From positions 26,995 through 90,994 of the forward strand of contig JAEZRV010000032.1 of NCBI GenBank assembly GCA_023444055.1: a DNA stretch of 64,000 nt, read 5' to 3'. A program made the position numbers and the translations under genes. The notes under the pieces were generated by a model. The model was not told the DNA's origin, ran no database searches, and saw nothing but the letters and a program-made list of their open reading frames with translations. Positions within the stretch are counted from its first letter, which is position 1. The number at the start of each line of letters is the position of its first letter. Source of the stretch: Bacillota bacterium (GTDB taxonomy: Bacteria; Bacillota; Clostridia; Acetivibrionales; DSM-1351). This document shows, in pieces, positions 16,703 to 25,707 of the stretch.

Positions 16703-16827
16703 AAGTTAGATACACAAACCCCCCCAAAAATTTTACATAGAGCCAATTTATCGGATCCTCCCCTTCTGATAATTGGAAAGAGCTTAAAGCCAGTTGAGAT
16801 TATCGCACACTCAACTGGTTTTCTTTT
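16703..16827 (+). ncRNA. Candidate C-rich small RNA (about 125 nt)
   Basis: A free-standing promoter and a Rho-independent terminator (CCAGTTGAG 16790-16798, CTCAACTGG 16810-16818, then TTTTCTTTT) enclose 125 bases without an ORF. The 5' part has an unpaired run of seven C (16719-16725). The middle folds into CCAATTTATCGG / CTGATAATTGG (16743-16754, 16766-16776; one bulge, one wobble), exposing the 11-base loop ATCCTCCCCTT. That loop is complementary to Shine-Dalgarno sequences. The architecture is that of Firmicute sRNAs with C-rich loops that block translation of target mRNAs (RsaA/RsaE type). No known family recognised; targets unknown. Confidence 0.6.
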
Positions 16828-16870
16828 AAGTTTTATGAAGGTATGCAGTGTCTTTCTGGACAACGACTTC

Positions 16871-16918
16871 TTATAATATAATGAGCCACTGTATAAACAG
16901 TGGCTCATTATATTATAA
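16871..16918. repeat. Perfect 22-bp inverted repeat with 4-base loop
   Basis: TTATAATATAATGAGCCACTGT (first arm) and its exact complement are separated by ATAA. It follows the candidate sRNA and faces the 3' end of the minus-strand NlpC/P60 gene. It lacks a T-run on either side, so it may act as a terminator/processing hairpin or be a small mobile hairpin. Confidence 0.7.
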
Positions 16919-17014
16919 ACAAATTTGAAATTTAACAAATTTAATTAAAAGTATTAAAACTGCATAATAATTCAAACCAAAACTTTACCAACATTAGTTG
17001 GTTATTGCTAGAGA

Positions 17015-18676
17015 TTAGAATATTCTAAAAGCACATCTAAAGTTTCTAGTCCAATATGATGAAGTAATATTAGTAATTCGAACTTTTCCTGAGCCTGAAG
17101 AAGCATCGATCATTTTATTTCCTCCCAGAGCTATACCAACATGTCCGTTATAAGTAATAATATCACCTTTTCTGATATCACTCATATCTGTAATTTTTTT
17201 GTACTTTTTATTCTTATTCCAACCATATGAGGTCATATAACTCTGTCTAACGCCTGATTTATTTAGAACCCAGTAAACGAAGCCAGAACAATCAAAGGTA
17301 GAAGGTCCCTTTGAACCATACACATACCTGCATCCTAGCTTAGACTTAGCGATTGATATTAATGTTGATATACTTGGACTACCAGAGTTATATGAATAAT
17401 CATTATCATCTGAATCGTTGCTAGAACTGCTGTTTTCAGAATTATTATATTTTGACTTGCTGCTGCTTGAACTGCCATTCCATTTTTTTGCAGATGATGA
17501 TAAGAGCTTGTTTATGGTTTGAGCACCAACCTTTCCGTCTTTTGAAAGGTTATTGCGTTTTTGAAAGTTGAGTACCGCATTTTGAGTATCCGAACCAAAA
17601 TATCCTGTGACACTATTTAAATATCCTAGCTTTTTCAAGTACTTTTGTACATTTGAAACATCATCTCCACTGTCACCCAGCTTGATAGCATTTTCGGTTA
17701 CATCACCTGATAATAGCAGTTCTTTTGTTGCAGGTCCTATATAACCATCTGCAATTAAGCCGTTACTTTCTTGAAGATTCTTAACAGCTGCAACTGTGTC
17801 GTTTCCATATTTACCATCAGGTTTGGTGGTTAGATAACCAAGGTCATACAGCCTTTCTTGATATTTTTTTATTTCATCGCTTTCATCACCTAAGCAGAAA
17901 GATAGGGGAATAGCTTCTTCCGAAAATAAAATTTCTCTGGTCTGAGTACCGACATTGCCATCATCATAAAGACCATTTCTTTTTTGGAATTGCTTAACAG
18001 CTTCCTCAGTTTCGGTTCCAAAATGGCTAGTTACCTTAGAAAGATAGCCCAATTCGTAAAGTCTTGTTTGAAGATGTTCAACATCTGTTCCGTCTGCACC
18101 AATAAAAACAGTGTACTCTTTTGCTTCGTCAGAAAATAAGAGTTCATATGTTTTAGCATCAACTTCACCGGTGACTTCTAATTTATTCTTATTTTGAAAT
18201 TTTTGTACAGCAGCTTGCAGCGTTTCTCCATATTCCTCTGAAGGCTCATCAGACTCTATGTATGCAAGTTCCATAAGCTTTTTCTGTATATCAATAACAA
18301 TACTATCTTTGTCACCTAACTTGATAATATCGCCTTTTGAAGGATCTAAAAAGGATTTTTCACCACGTGAAGTTACTGGATTTGAAGTATTATTTTTACT
18401 ATTTGAAGTTGTTGTTGAATTTTCTGTTTGTTGAGTATATGTAGAACTATCAATTTGATTATTTTGTGTGGTTGTACTACTTACAGCTGTGTTAGCAGTG
18501 GTAGAATCGTTTAGCAATGGTGATGAAGTTGAAACAGCAAGTACTACAAGTGTTAAAACTGCAACACCAGAACATGAAATAATAATGTGTTTAAGCTTCA
18601 ATGGGTGCTTCGATAAGAAAGTTTGTAATTTCTGAATAAAATTGTCTGTAATATTTTTAATTTTCTTTATTTGCAT
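17015..18676 (-). CDS. Membrane-anchored NlpC/P60 peptidoglycan hydrolase with four PG-binding repeats
   Basis: 553 aa from ATG 18676 (MQIKKIKN), chosen because it lies six bases after the split-RBS hairpin; the frame continues 17 codons upstream to an ATG inside the hairpin. One membrane span (IIISCSGVAVLTLVVLAV), a Ser/Thr/Asn linker, then four PG_binding_1 repeats (starting IKLGDKDSI, VFIGADGTD, FCLGDESDE, IKLGDSGDD; each with LxxLGYL-type ends). A second Ser/Asn linker leads to a C-terminal NlpC/P60 domain. Catalytic Cys in FDCSGFVYW, His in YNGHVGIALGG, and a third polar site near MIDASSG are present. It should cut D-Glu-(gamma)-diamino-acid stem peptides in the wall, in growth, separation or sporulation. 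Confidence 0.88.
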   Translation of the reverse strand: MQIKKIKNITDNFIQKLQTFLSKHPLKLKHIIISCSGVAVLTLVVLAVSTSSPLLNDSTTANTAVSSTTTQNNQIDSSTYTQQTENSTTTSNSKNNTSNPVTSRGEKSFLDPSKGDIIKLGDKDSIVIDIQKKLMELAYIESDEPSEEYGETLQAAVQKFQNKNKLEVTGEVDAKTYELLFSDEAKEYTVFIGADGTDVEHLQTRLYELGYLSKVTSHFGTETEEAVKQFQKRNGLYDDGNVGTQTREILFSEEAIPLSFCLGDESDEIKKYQERLYDLGYLTTKPDGKYGNDTVAAVKNLQESNGLIADGYIGPATKELLLSGDVTENAIKLGDSGDDVSNVQKYLKKLGYLNSVTGYFGSDTQNAVLNFQKRNNLSKDGKVGAQTINKLLSSSAKKWNGSSSSSKSKYNNSENSSSSNDSDDNDYSYNSGSPSISTLISIAKSKLGCRYVYGSKGPSTFDCSGFVYWVLNKSGVRQSYMTSYGWNKNKKYKKITDMSDIRKGDIITYNGHVGIALGGNKMIDASSGSGKVRITNITSSYWTRNFRCAFRIF

Positions 18677-18757
18677 AAATATGACTATGCCCAACATTTC
18701 GTATAAAAACATCATGGGAATGTGCATCCCTTGACAGAAATGGCATGGGCGACCTCC
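18674..18757 (-). repeat. Split-RBS hairpin element, copy B (start of the NlpC/P60 gene)
   Basis: On the minus strand: GGAGG (18757-18753), two bases, GCCCATGCC (18750-18742), an inner hairpin GGGATG-CACATTCCC, the 3' arm GGCATAGTC (18691-18683, two mismatches), six bases ATATTT, then ATG 18676. The leader ORF begins ATG in the 5' arm and encodes MPFLSRDAHSHDVFIRNVGH… out of frame with the gene, ending inside it. No other SD precedes ATG 18676. Confidence 0.6.
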
Positions 18758-19162
18758 TTTTCTTTTTTAAATTTCTTTCAAACATCTCTCCCAATTTGAA
18801 TTTTGTTTTAGGATAAAATTAAAAAAATATAAGTAGGATTTCTAGACACAAACAAAAAAGTACTAGATTCAAGAGTATACTATACTAAGTTAATTACCAA
18901 TATGTACCTAATTATTCGAATTTTATCCGGTTAATTGTATAATCATGTTACATGATCATTAAAATAAATTAACATTTGAAATTATAGCATATTAAGTTGA
19001 AAATTATATTAACAAATAGTTAACATTCAAAAATAATTGCTTCGAAATATTAAATTATAACTCTCAAACCCTTATAAAAAGCGATAATATACAAATAAAA
19101 TAACTACTTAAATTTTTAAAAATAGTGGCGAAAAATAGTGATTGAAAATACACAAATGGAAA

Positions 19163-19191
19163 TTACGAGGTCAGGAAATCTATGTTATAAT
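19163..19191 (+). promoter_or_regulatory. Promoter of the beta-helix lipoprotein gene
   Basis: TTACGA (19163-19168), 17 bases, TATAAT (19186-19191); the gene's GGGAGG SD follows about 20 bases on. The rest of 18758-19221 holds no gene that I can see. Confidence 0.5.
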
Positions 19192-19221
19192 AATATTAAT
19201 TTTACATTTGGGAGGAAGTTT

Positions 19222-21159
19222 ATGAAAAAAGGCTTGGTCTTTTTTATAACGCTATCAATATTAATGCTGTTAATAGGTTGCAGCGGAGATGGAAAAAAGG
19301 GATTAGATGAGGTTTCTGGTTTGAGTCATGCAACTACTATACCATCAACTCCATCAACTCAAAAAGCACAATCAACACAATCAACTCAAGCAGCCACAAA
19401 TCAGACCAAATCAGACTATAGTAAAGTAATTGAAGTCTCAAATTACAAGGAACTACTAAATGCAATTGGCTCTAATAGAGAGATTCATTTGCTTCCTGGA
19501 AACTATGATTCATCAAGCTTTGGTATGTCGAATGCCACATTTGTAAATATATCTAATTTGACTATTGTTGGGAAATCAGGCTCAGCTAATAAGCATTTAG
19601 ATTATCTGTCCTCATATAAAGGTCAAATCCTTAGCTTTACAAATTGTAAAAACATAAAACTAGAAAATATAAACATAGAGCGTGCGAAAGAATTAGATTA
19701 CCAAGGTTATTATAGTATACTTGTTAGTTTTTCTAATTCCAATAAAATCATTATTGATAATTGTAAAATAGATGCATTTAATAGTGAATCAATAGGCTTG
19801 TCGCTAAGTAATGTAAAAGATTTTAAATTTACTAATTCAATTATAGAGGACAGTACAGAGGCTCCAGTAGAAATAAAATTATCTGAAAGAGTTGAATTTA
19901 CTGATTCAATTCTAAAAGGCGGACCATTACAAATAGGTGATGACTCAATTGATGGTTTGAACAAAGAGATACTGATAAAAAATTGCAGTCTTATTAATGA
20001 TGAGGGAGTATGTTCTACATGGAGCAATTATGTTCCTACTTCAGAGTGTACAGGATATGAAATAAATTTTGGTACTGAGAAATGGAATGAATCAAGGTTC
20101 CTTTCTGCAATTAAGTACATTAATTACAAAAATAATTGGTATAATTTGACTTTTAAAGATACATATGATGGGAATGAAGAGATTTATTATGATGGAAAAA
20201 TTAATAAACTTGCAGAAAAACTTAAAAGTGTTACAAACAACAAGGCTTTTCCAAGTATAGATTACATAAGGGATTATGAAACTGGTGATATAAAGTCAAA
20301 AATATTGAATATCAATATTCTTGAAGATGATTTGTTAAATGCAAATATAGAAACTATGATTAAAAGGATTAAAGAACTAAAAACTATAAATTCAGATATC
20401 GTAGTATTTTCGCTTCCAATAACAGTAGCATACAGGTCTGGTAAAGAACCCACTAAAATTATTGCAACAGCTGATTTTAGCAATAAATCCTTTAAAGAAT
20501 ACCTTTCAGATAGCAGTAATATAGGCATGGACAAGAATCCCATTGTTAGATTAAACGTTGACTCTCCAATATCTGCTGCCAGCTTCTATAAAATAAAGGT
20601 TAAGGAAGCAGAAAGCAAGGTTGTAAAGGATATTAAAAGTACTCTGCTATTAAAGGATTTGAAGATAGAAGAAGATTATAGACAATATAATAAAATACTT
20701 TTTACAAGCAAAAGTAAAGAGGGCTATTATTATGTAACAGCCGTAGAAGGGCTTGAAGCTATAGGAGACTTCATGCATTACGGTACAAATTTGATTGTAA
20801 AAACAAATGTTTTAACAGGAGATAGATTTATTGCTGCAAAAGATAAGTGCCATAGAATACTACCAGATAATGAGGTTCCCAATAAAGACACTGTTAGTAA
20901 AGCTATTTTTGATGGATTAAGTAAATTGCCTAATAATTTAATGAAACAAATTGAAGGCAAATATATTAAAGATGTTCTGGTGTTTCTTGAAGATGACATT
21001 GACAATTATGTAAACTTTTTATTTCTTGCGGTAAAGCATACCAGTGAAGACGAATTTTATTTTTATAACTACTACGTAGGTAAAATGGATATAAACAGAA
21101 AAAAAATAACAGATATTAATCTAGTTAGGCTTATTGATTTTAAAGATGTTTGTAAGTAA
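19222..21159 (+). CDS. Lipoprotein with right-handed beta-helix domain (645 aa)
   Basis: ATG 19222 chosen for GGGAGG 8 bases upstream; the longer frame from 19138 runs through the promoter. Signal peptide with lipobox LLIGCSG, so Cys21 would be lipidated and the protein held on the outer face of the membrane. A Thr/Gln/Ser-rich linker is followed (roughly residues 75-270) by short beta coils of pectate-lyase/parallel beta-helix type (FTNCKNIKLENINIERA, IIIDNCKIDAF, FKFTNSIIED, VEFTDSILKG). The C-terminal 350 residues match nothing I know and look like a second alpha/beta domain. Polysaccharide binding is a reasonable guess; no lyase active site was identified. Confidence 0.75.
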   Translation: MKKGLVFFITLSILMLLIGCSGDGKKGLDEVSGLSHATTIPSTPSTQKAQSTQSTQAATNQTKSDYSKVIEVSNYKELLNAIGSNREIHLLPGNYDSSSFGMSNATFVNISNLTIVGKSGSANKHLDYLSSYKGQILSFTNCKNIKLENINIERAKELDYQGYYSILVSFSNSNKIIIDNCKIDAFNSESIGLSLSNVKDFKFTNSIIEDSTEAPVEIKLSERVEFTDSILKGGPLQIGDDSIDGLNKEILIKNCSLINDEGVCSTWSNYVPTSECTGYEINFGTEKWNESRFLSAIKYINYKNNWYNLTFKDTYDGNEEIYYDGKINKLAEKLKSVTNNKAFPSIDYIRDYETGDIKSKILNINILEDDLLNANIETMIKRIKELKTINSDIVVFSLPITVAYRSGKEPTKIIATADFSNKSFKEYLSDSSNIGMDKNPIVRLNVDSPISAASFYKIKVKEAESKVVKDIKSTLLLKDLKIEEDYRQYNKILFTSKSKEGYYYVTAVEGLEAIGDFMHYGTNLIVKTNVLTGDRFIAAKDKCHRILPDNEVPNKDTVSKAIFDGLSKLPNNLMKQIEGKYIKDVLVFLEDDIDNYVNFLFLAVKHTSEDEFYFYNYYVGKMDINRKKITDINLVRLIDFKDVCK

Positions 21160-21276
21160 TATATATATTATATTAATTTTAATTAACAATACATAAATTT
21201 TTATTTTTATACAATACATTGTTTTTTACAAAAATGTTGATTTGGCAACTCGTATTGTTTTGGGGGCACATAAAAA

Positions 21277-22248
21277 ATGAATGAAGTAGTAATTAAACAA
21301 ATAATAATACTCACATTACTAGGTATAACAGGCTTTGCTGCAGGTAAAAAGAATATATTGCCTCAAGATTCGCAAAAGCATATGTCTACACTTATAATTA
21401 AAATAACGACACCATTTTTAATTTTTACAACAATGGGAAACTATTCATTTACACATGAAACTCTCAAAAACGGTGTTTTTATATTTATTTTGGGTGTCGT
21501 CTTTATTCTGTTTGCAGGCTTTATAGCATTAGGCCCCTGTAAGCTAATGGGTATAAAAGATAAAGCAAAAAATATTTATATTGCTCAATCAATGTTCGGA
21601 AATGTTATTTTTATGGCATACCCTCTCCTAGAAGCAATGTACGGAAAGACAGGTATTCTATACGCCATTTTTTATAATTTATCGAATGATGCGATACTGT
21701 GGTCGCTAGGTGTTTACCTCTTCAATAGGCATAATGCTAACAGCTGGAAAGAAAATTTAAAACATCTTATAAATCCTAATACTCTAGCCTTTGCAGGTGG
21801 ATTACTACTAATTGCTGTAAAATCTATGTTTAAAGTCGATGATATTTCAGCATATAACATTGTTTGGGACGTGTTTTATGATACGTTTAATGGGTTGGGT
21901 AGAACCACAATATATTTATCAATGGTGTTTATAGGACTGCTCCTCGCAAATACTAAAATAAGCAGTATAAAGGATGTTATATCCAGAGCAAGATACTTGA
22001 TTCTATCTCTTTTTAAGTTACTGATTGTTCCAATAATAGCTATATTGTTTTTTAAACTTACTAATAATTACTTTGATGCGTTTGTAAAAATAATAGTAGT
22101 TCTTCAATTGGCTATGCCAGCATCAACAGTAGTTTCAGCCCTTGCATTAGAATATGACTCAGATTATAATGCTGCAACAGAAAGTATATTTGTGTCTACA
22201 CTATTATCAATATTTACATTACCAATAATAGTGTCTCTGCTTGCGTAG
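21277..22248 (+). CDS. AEC-family (auxin efflux carrier-like) transporter
   Basis: 323 aa with about ten hydrophobic spans arranged as two five-helix halves. N-terminal GITGFAAGKKNILPQDSQKHMSTLIIKITTPFLIF and the C-terminal VLQLAMPASTVVSALALEY (the crossing-helix Pro/Ala region) are diagnostic of AEC permeases. Bacterial members move organic acids such as malate or malonate. G-rich SD (GGGGG) before ATG 21277. The stop codon is followed at once by an antisense copy of the split-RBS hairpin. Confidence 0.85.
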   Translation: MNEVVIKQIIILTLLGITGFAAGKKNILPQDSQKHMSTLIIKITTPFLIFTTMGNYSFTHETLKNGVFIFILGVVFILFAGFIALGPCKLMGIKDKAKNIYIAQSMFGNVIFMAYPLLEAMYGKTGILYAIFYNLSNDAILWSLGVYLFNRHNANSWKENLKHLINPNTLAFAGGLLLIAVKSMFKVDDISAYNIVWDVFYDTFNGLGRTTIYLSMVFIGLLLANTKISSIKDVISRARYLILSLFKLLIVPIIAILFFKLTNNYFDAFVKIIVVLQLAMPASTVVSALALEYDSDYNAATESIFVSTLLSIFTLPIIVSLLA

Positions 22249-22317
22249 TTATGTCCATGTCTCACATTTTACACAAGAACATTTCCCTGAAAGAAGTGAC
22301 ATGGACTCGGCACCTAC
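22249..22317 (-). repeat. Split-RBS hairpin element, copy C (antisense, decayed)
   Basis: Minus strand: TAGGTGCCGA (SD decayed from GGAGG), GTCCATGTC (22306-22298), leader MSLLSGKCSCVKCETWT-stop, GACATGGAC (22261-22253), ATAACT, then ACG where other copies have ATG. The perfect 9-bp stem remains. Reading on would enter the AEC gene antisense, so this copy drives no gene. Confidence 0.6.
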
Positions 22318-22403
22318 TTAAAGGTATTATTAATTTGTTTCAACCTCTATCCGAATAATAAAATTAAATCCAATTTAAACGTTCGAATTTTTTGCTAGTT
22401 TAA

Positions 22404-22433
22404 TTGACAATATAGTTTTATATTTGATAATAT
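22404..22433 (+). promoter_or_regulatory. Purine operon promoter
   Basis: TTGACA (22404-22409), 18 bases, TAATAT (22428-22433), about 80 bp before purE. Upstream, ATCCGAATAAT (near 22346) and the inverted ATTCGAACG (near 22380) resemble PurR half-boxes, but the match is loose. I found no purine riboswitch core. Confidence 0.55.
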
Positions 22434-22513
22434 TAGTATGTAAAAAGCGAATGATTTTTGTTAAATATAAAAAAATGTTCACGAATTTTAATTTATATAT
22501 GGAGGATAATCAA

Positions 22514-23026
22514 ATGTGTGTTTCAAAAGATGCTAAAGTTGCTGTTGTTATGGGAAGTGATTCAGATCTTTCAGTAATGAAGAATTGTATAAAGATTTTA
22601 AAAGATTTTGAAATTGATTGTGAAGTAATGGTTTGTTCTGCACACAGAACACCAGAAAAAGCAGCTGATTTTGCAAAAAATGCTGATGCAAACGGTATTG
22701 ATGTTATTATAGCTGCTGCAGGTAAGGCAGCACATTTAGCAGGTGTTTTGGCAGCGCACACACCTGTTCCTGTAATCGGAGTTCCGATTAGATCATCAAC
22801 TATGGATGGATTAGATTCATTACTTTCAACAGTTCAAATGCCTTCGGGTATACCTGTTGCCACTGTTGCTATTGATGGAGCAGAGAATGCAGCTCTTTTA
22901 GCAGTACAAATTCTTTCTATTGCATATCATGAGTTAAGACATAAAATGATTGATTATAAGAAATCTCTAGCAGAAAAAGTTGAAAAGAAAAATATTGAAT
23001 TGCAGAATAAATTAAAAGAAATTTAA
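22514..23026 (+). CDS. purE: N5-carboxyaminoimidazole ribonucleotide mutase (PurE class I)
   Basis: 170 aa from ATG 22514 (GGAGG 9 bases upstream). Motifs MGSDSDLSVMK, CSAHRTPEKA and AAAGKAAHLAGVLAA are those of octameric PurE, which moves the carboxyl from N5-CAIR to C4 to make CAIR in purine synthesis. Lys stands where many PurE have Gly in the GGAAH loop, a variant I believe is seen in clostridia. First gene of purE-F-M-N-H-D; the usual clostridial purC between purE and purF is absent (only 126 bp here). Confidence 0.95.
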   Translation: MCVSKDAKVAVVMGSDSDLSVMKNCIKILKDFEIDCEVMVCSAHRTPEKAADFAKNADANGIDVIIAAAGKAAHLAGVLAAHTPVPVIGVPIRSSTMDGLDSLLSTVQMPSGIPVATVAIDGAENAALLAVQILSIAYHELRHKMIDYKKSLAEKVEKKNIELQNKLKEI

Positions 23027-23152
23027 ATTTTTAACTAATATTTTCAAACTATTAATATGGATTAATTTCAGTTATTAGATTAACAAATTAATCTATATTA
23101 AGTTAAATAGACTAATATGAAGCAAATAATAAAAAATTAGAAGGAGTATCTC

Positions 23153-24616
23153 ATGTGTGATTTTGGGCAATGCTTACAGTGTAACAATTTAGACTGCTTT
23201 GACGATCGAATGGATAAAATGCACGAAGAGTGCGGTGTATTTGGAGTATATTCATTGGATGACAATGATTTAGATGTAGCAGGCATGACATATTATGGAT
23301 TGTATTCACTTCAGCATAGAGGACAAGAAAGTGCTGGAATTGCTGTAAGTGACAAGGAAACGATTGTATATCACAAGGACATGGGCTTAGTACCAGAAAT
23401 ATTCGATAAAGTTTTATTAAATCACTTAAAAGGGACAATGGCTATTGGTCATGTTCGTTATTCAACTACTGGCGCAAGCAAACGTGAGAATGCTCAACCG
23501 ATAGTTGTCAGATCAAGAAATGGGCAAATTGCTCTTGCTCATAATGGAAATATTGTAAACGCTGCAGTTCTTAGAGAACAAATGGAACAATGTGGAACTA
23601 TATTTCAAACCACAAATGATACTGAGGTCTTGGTAAATTTAATAACAAAGCATAGCATAACTACAAATGTACTTGAAGAAGCTGTTGAAAAGATGATGCA
23701 TGATGTAAAAGGTTCTTATGGACTAATTCTTATGACAGCTAACAAGATGTTGGGAGTAAGAGATCCATACGGAATAAGACCATTATGTATTGGTAAAACT
23801 TCAACATCATATGTTATAGCATCCGAATCATGTGCGTTAGATGCTGTTAATGCTGAATTTATCAGGGATATTGAGCCGGGAGAAATAGTTACAATTGAGG
23901 ATAATGAGATAAGGTCAATCAGACCGTTTAATAATAAAGACACAAAGCTCTGTATATTTGAATTTGTTTATTTTGCTAGACCTGATAGTGTAATAGATGG
24001 TGCTAGCGTTCAACAATCCAGATATGAGGCAGGAAAACAGTTGGCTCTTGAACATCCTGTAGATGCTGACGTAGTAATTGGAGTACCTGATTCTGGTCTC
24101 TCAGCTGCACTAGGTTTTTCAAGACAGTCAGGTATACCTTATGGCGAGGGAATTGTTAAAAACAAATATATTGGTAGAACTTTTATTCAACCTAGTCAAG
24201 GCATGAGAGAAATGGCTGTAAGAATTAAGCACAATGCTATAAAACAGACAATACAAGGTAAAAGAGTTGTAATCATAGATGATTCTATTGTTAGAGGTAC
24301 AACCACCAGACGTATTGTACAGATACTAAAGAAGGCAGGCGCAAAAGAGGTTCATATGAGGGTTAGCTCACCTCCTCTTAAATTCCCATGCTATTTTGGA
24401 ATAGATATATCATCAAGGAAAGAACTTGTTGCAAATAAACTTTCTGTAGATGAGATTAGAGAAATGATTTGTGCTGATACATTAGGATATTTAAGCTTAG
24501 AGGGACTTTTAAATACGCCTATAGGATCAAAATGTGGATTTTGTTCGGCTTGTTTGACTGGGGATTACCCAATAGATGTTCCTGAAGAAGGAGATAAATT
24601 TAGCTGTGGATGCTAA
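23153..24616 (+). CDS. purF: Amidophosphoribosyltransferase
   Basis: 487 aa, AAGGAG SD. First committed step of purine synthesis: PRPP + glutamine to phosphoribosylamine. A 26-residue leader ends before C27 of ECGVFGVYS, the Ntn nucleophile freed by self-cleavage. The PRPP loop is VVIIDDSIVRGTT. Cys in LKFPCYFGID and CGFCSACLTG mark the Bacillus-type [4Fe-4S] enzyme, whose cluster makes it oxygen-sensitive. The leader is unusually Cys-rich (MCDFGQCLQCNNLDC), possibly a transient metal site. Confidence 0.97.
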   Translation: MCDFGQCLQCNNLDCFDDRMDKMHEECGVFGVYSLDDNDLDVAGMTYYGLYSLQHRGQESAGIAVSDKETIVYHKDMGLVPEIFDKVLLNHLKGTMAIGHVRYSTTGASKRENAQPIVVRSRNGQIALAHNGNIVNAAVLREQMEQCGTIFQTTNDTEVLVNLITKHSITTNVLEEAVEKMMHDVKGSYGLILMTANKMLGVRDPYGIRPLCIGKTSTSYVIASESCALDAVNAEFIRDIEPGEIVTIEDNEIRSIRPFNNKDTKLCIFEFVYFARPDSVIDGASVQQSRYEAGKQLALEHPVDADVVIGVPDSGLSAALGFSRQSGIPYGEGIVKNKYIGRTFIQPSQGMREMAVRIKHNAIKQTIQGKRVVIIDDSIVRGTTTRRIVQILKKAGAKEVHMRVSSPPLKFPCYFGIDISSRKELVANKLSVDEIREMICADTLGYLSLEGLLNTPIGSKCGFCSACLTGDYPIDVPEEGDKFSCGC

Positions 24617-24684
24617 ACTTAATGAAAGAAATTTTGAGTTTGTTTTTTCAATTATTTAAATAAAATTTTGGAGGATTATATTAA

Positions 24685-25707
24685 ATGACCACATATAAGG
24701 ATGCAGGTGTTGACGTTGAAGCAGGGTATGAATCAGTTAAGTTGATTAAAGACCATGTTAAACGTACATTTAGACCAGAGGTAATGACTGAGTTGGGTGG
24801 ATTTGGTGGACTTTTTAGTTTAGACAAATCAAAATATGAAGAGCCTGTTTTAGTATCTGGTACAGATGGAGTTGGTACAAAGCTAAAAATGGCTTTTCTA
24901 ATGGACAAGCATGATACAGTTGGTATAGACTGTGTTGCTATGTGTGTAAATGATGTTGTATGTAGTGGAGCAGAGCCGTTGTTCTTTTTAGATTATGTTG
25001 CTGTAGGAAAGAACTATCCTGAAAAGGTTGCTGAGATTGTAATAGGAGTCTCAGAGGGCTGTGTTATGGCAGGATGCTCATTGATAGGTGGAGAAACTGC
25101 TGAAATGCCAGGCTTTTATCCTTTAGATGAATATGATTTGGCTGGTTTTACTGTTGGAATTGTTGACAAAAGTAAAATAATAGATGGAAAGAGTATTAAG
25201 GCTGGTGATAAGCTAATTGGACTTGCTTCTTCAGGAATTCACAGCAACGGATATTCTTTGGTTAGAAAGTTGGTTAATCCTACTGAGACAAACTTAAAAG
25301 AATATGTTGAAAAACTTGGTTGCACATTAGGTGAAGAGCTTATAAAGCCAACAAAAATATATGTAAAAACTATTCTTGATTTAATCCAAAAATTTGAGAT
25401 AAAAGGAATTTCCCACATAACAGGCGGCGGATTTATTGAGAATATTCCAAGAATGATTCCAGAGGGTTTAAGAGTTGAAATTCAGAAGGGTTCATGGCCT
25501 ATACTTCCTATATTTGATTTACTAAAGGGTTTAGGTAACATGAATGATAGAGATATTTACAATACCTTTAACATGGGTATTGGTATGGTTTTAGCAGTAG
25601 ATTCAGACAAAGCTGAAGAAATAGCAGCTTATTTGAAATCAGTTGGAGAAGATGCGTTCATTATTGGTTCAATTACTGAAGGTGAAGCAGGTGTCGAAAT
25701 ATGCTAA
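24685..25707 (+). CDS. purM: Phosphoribosylformylglycinamidine cyclo-ligase (AIR synthetase)
   Basis: 340 aa, usual family length. TYKDAGVDVEAGYESV at the start, SGTDGVGTKLKMAF, GGETAEMPGFY and HITGGGFIENIPRM are standard PurM blocks. Closes FGAM to AIR using ATP. GGAGG SD before ATG 24685. The stop overlaps the start of purN by seven bases, implying translational coupling. Confidence 0.97.
   Translation: MTTYKDAGVDVEAGYESVKLIKDHVKRTFRPEVMTELGGFGGLFSLDKSKYEEPVLVSGTDGVGTKLKMAFLMDKHDTVGIDCVAMCVNDVVCSGAEPLFFLDYVAVGKNYPEKVAEIVIGVSEGCVMAGCSLIGGETAEMPGFYPLDEYDLAGFTVGIVDKSKIIDGKSIKAGDKLIGLASSGIHSNGYSLVRKLVNPTETNLKEYVEKLGCTLGEELIKPTKIYVKTILDLIQKFEIKGISHITGGGFIENIPRMIPEGLRVEIQKGSWPILPIFDLLKGLGNMNDRDIYNTFNMGIGMVLAVDSDKAEEIAAYLKSVGEDAFIIGSITEGEAGVEIC

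Noticed and set aside
19138..19221. Earlier start for the beta-helix lipoprotein
   Set aside because: The extra 28 codons cover the promoter and SD and would place the lipobox too far from the N-terminus.
22321..22513. Possible purine riboswitch before purE
   Set aside because: The conserved purine aptamer core and its loop-loop sequences are not present; only a promoter and loose PurR-like half-boxes can be seen.
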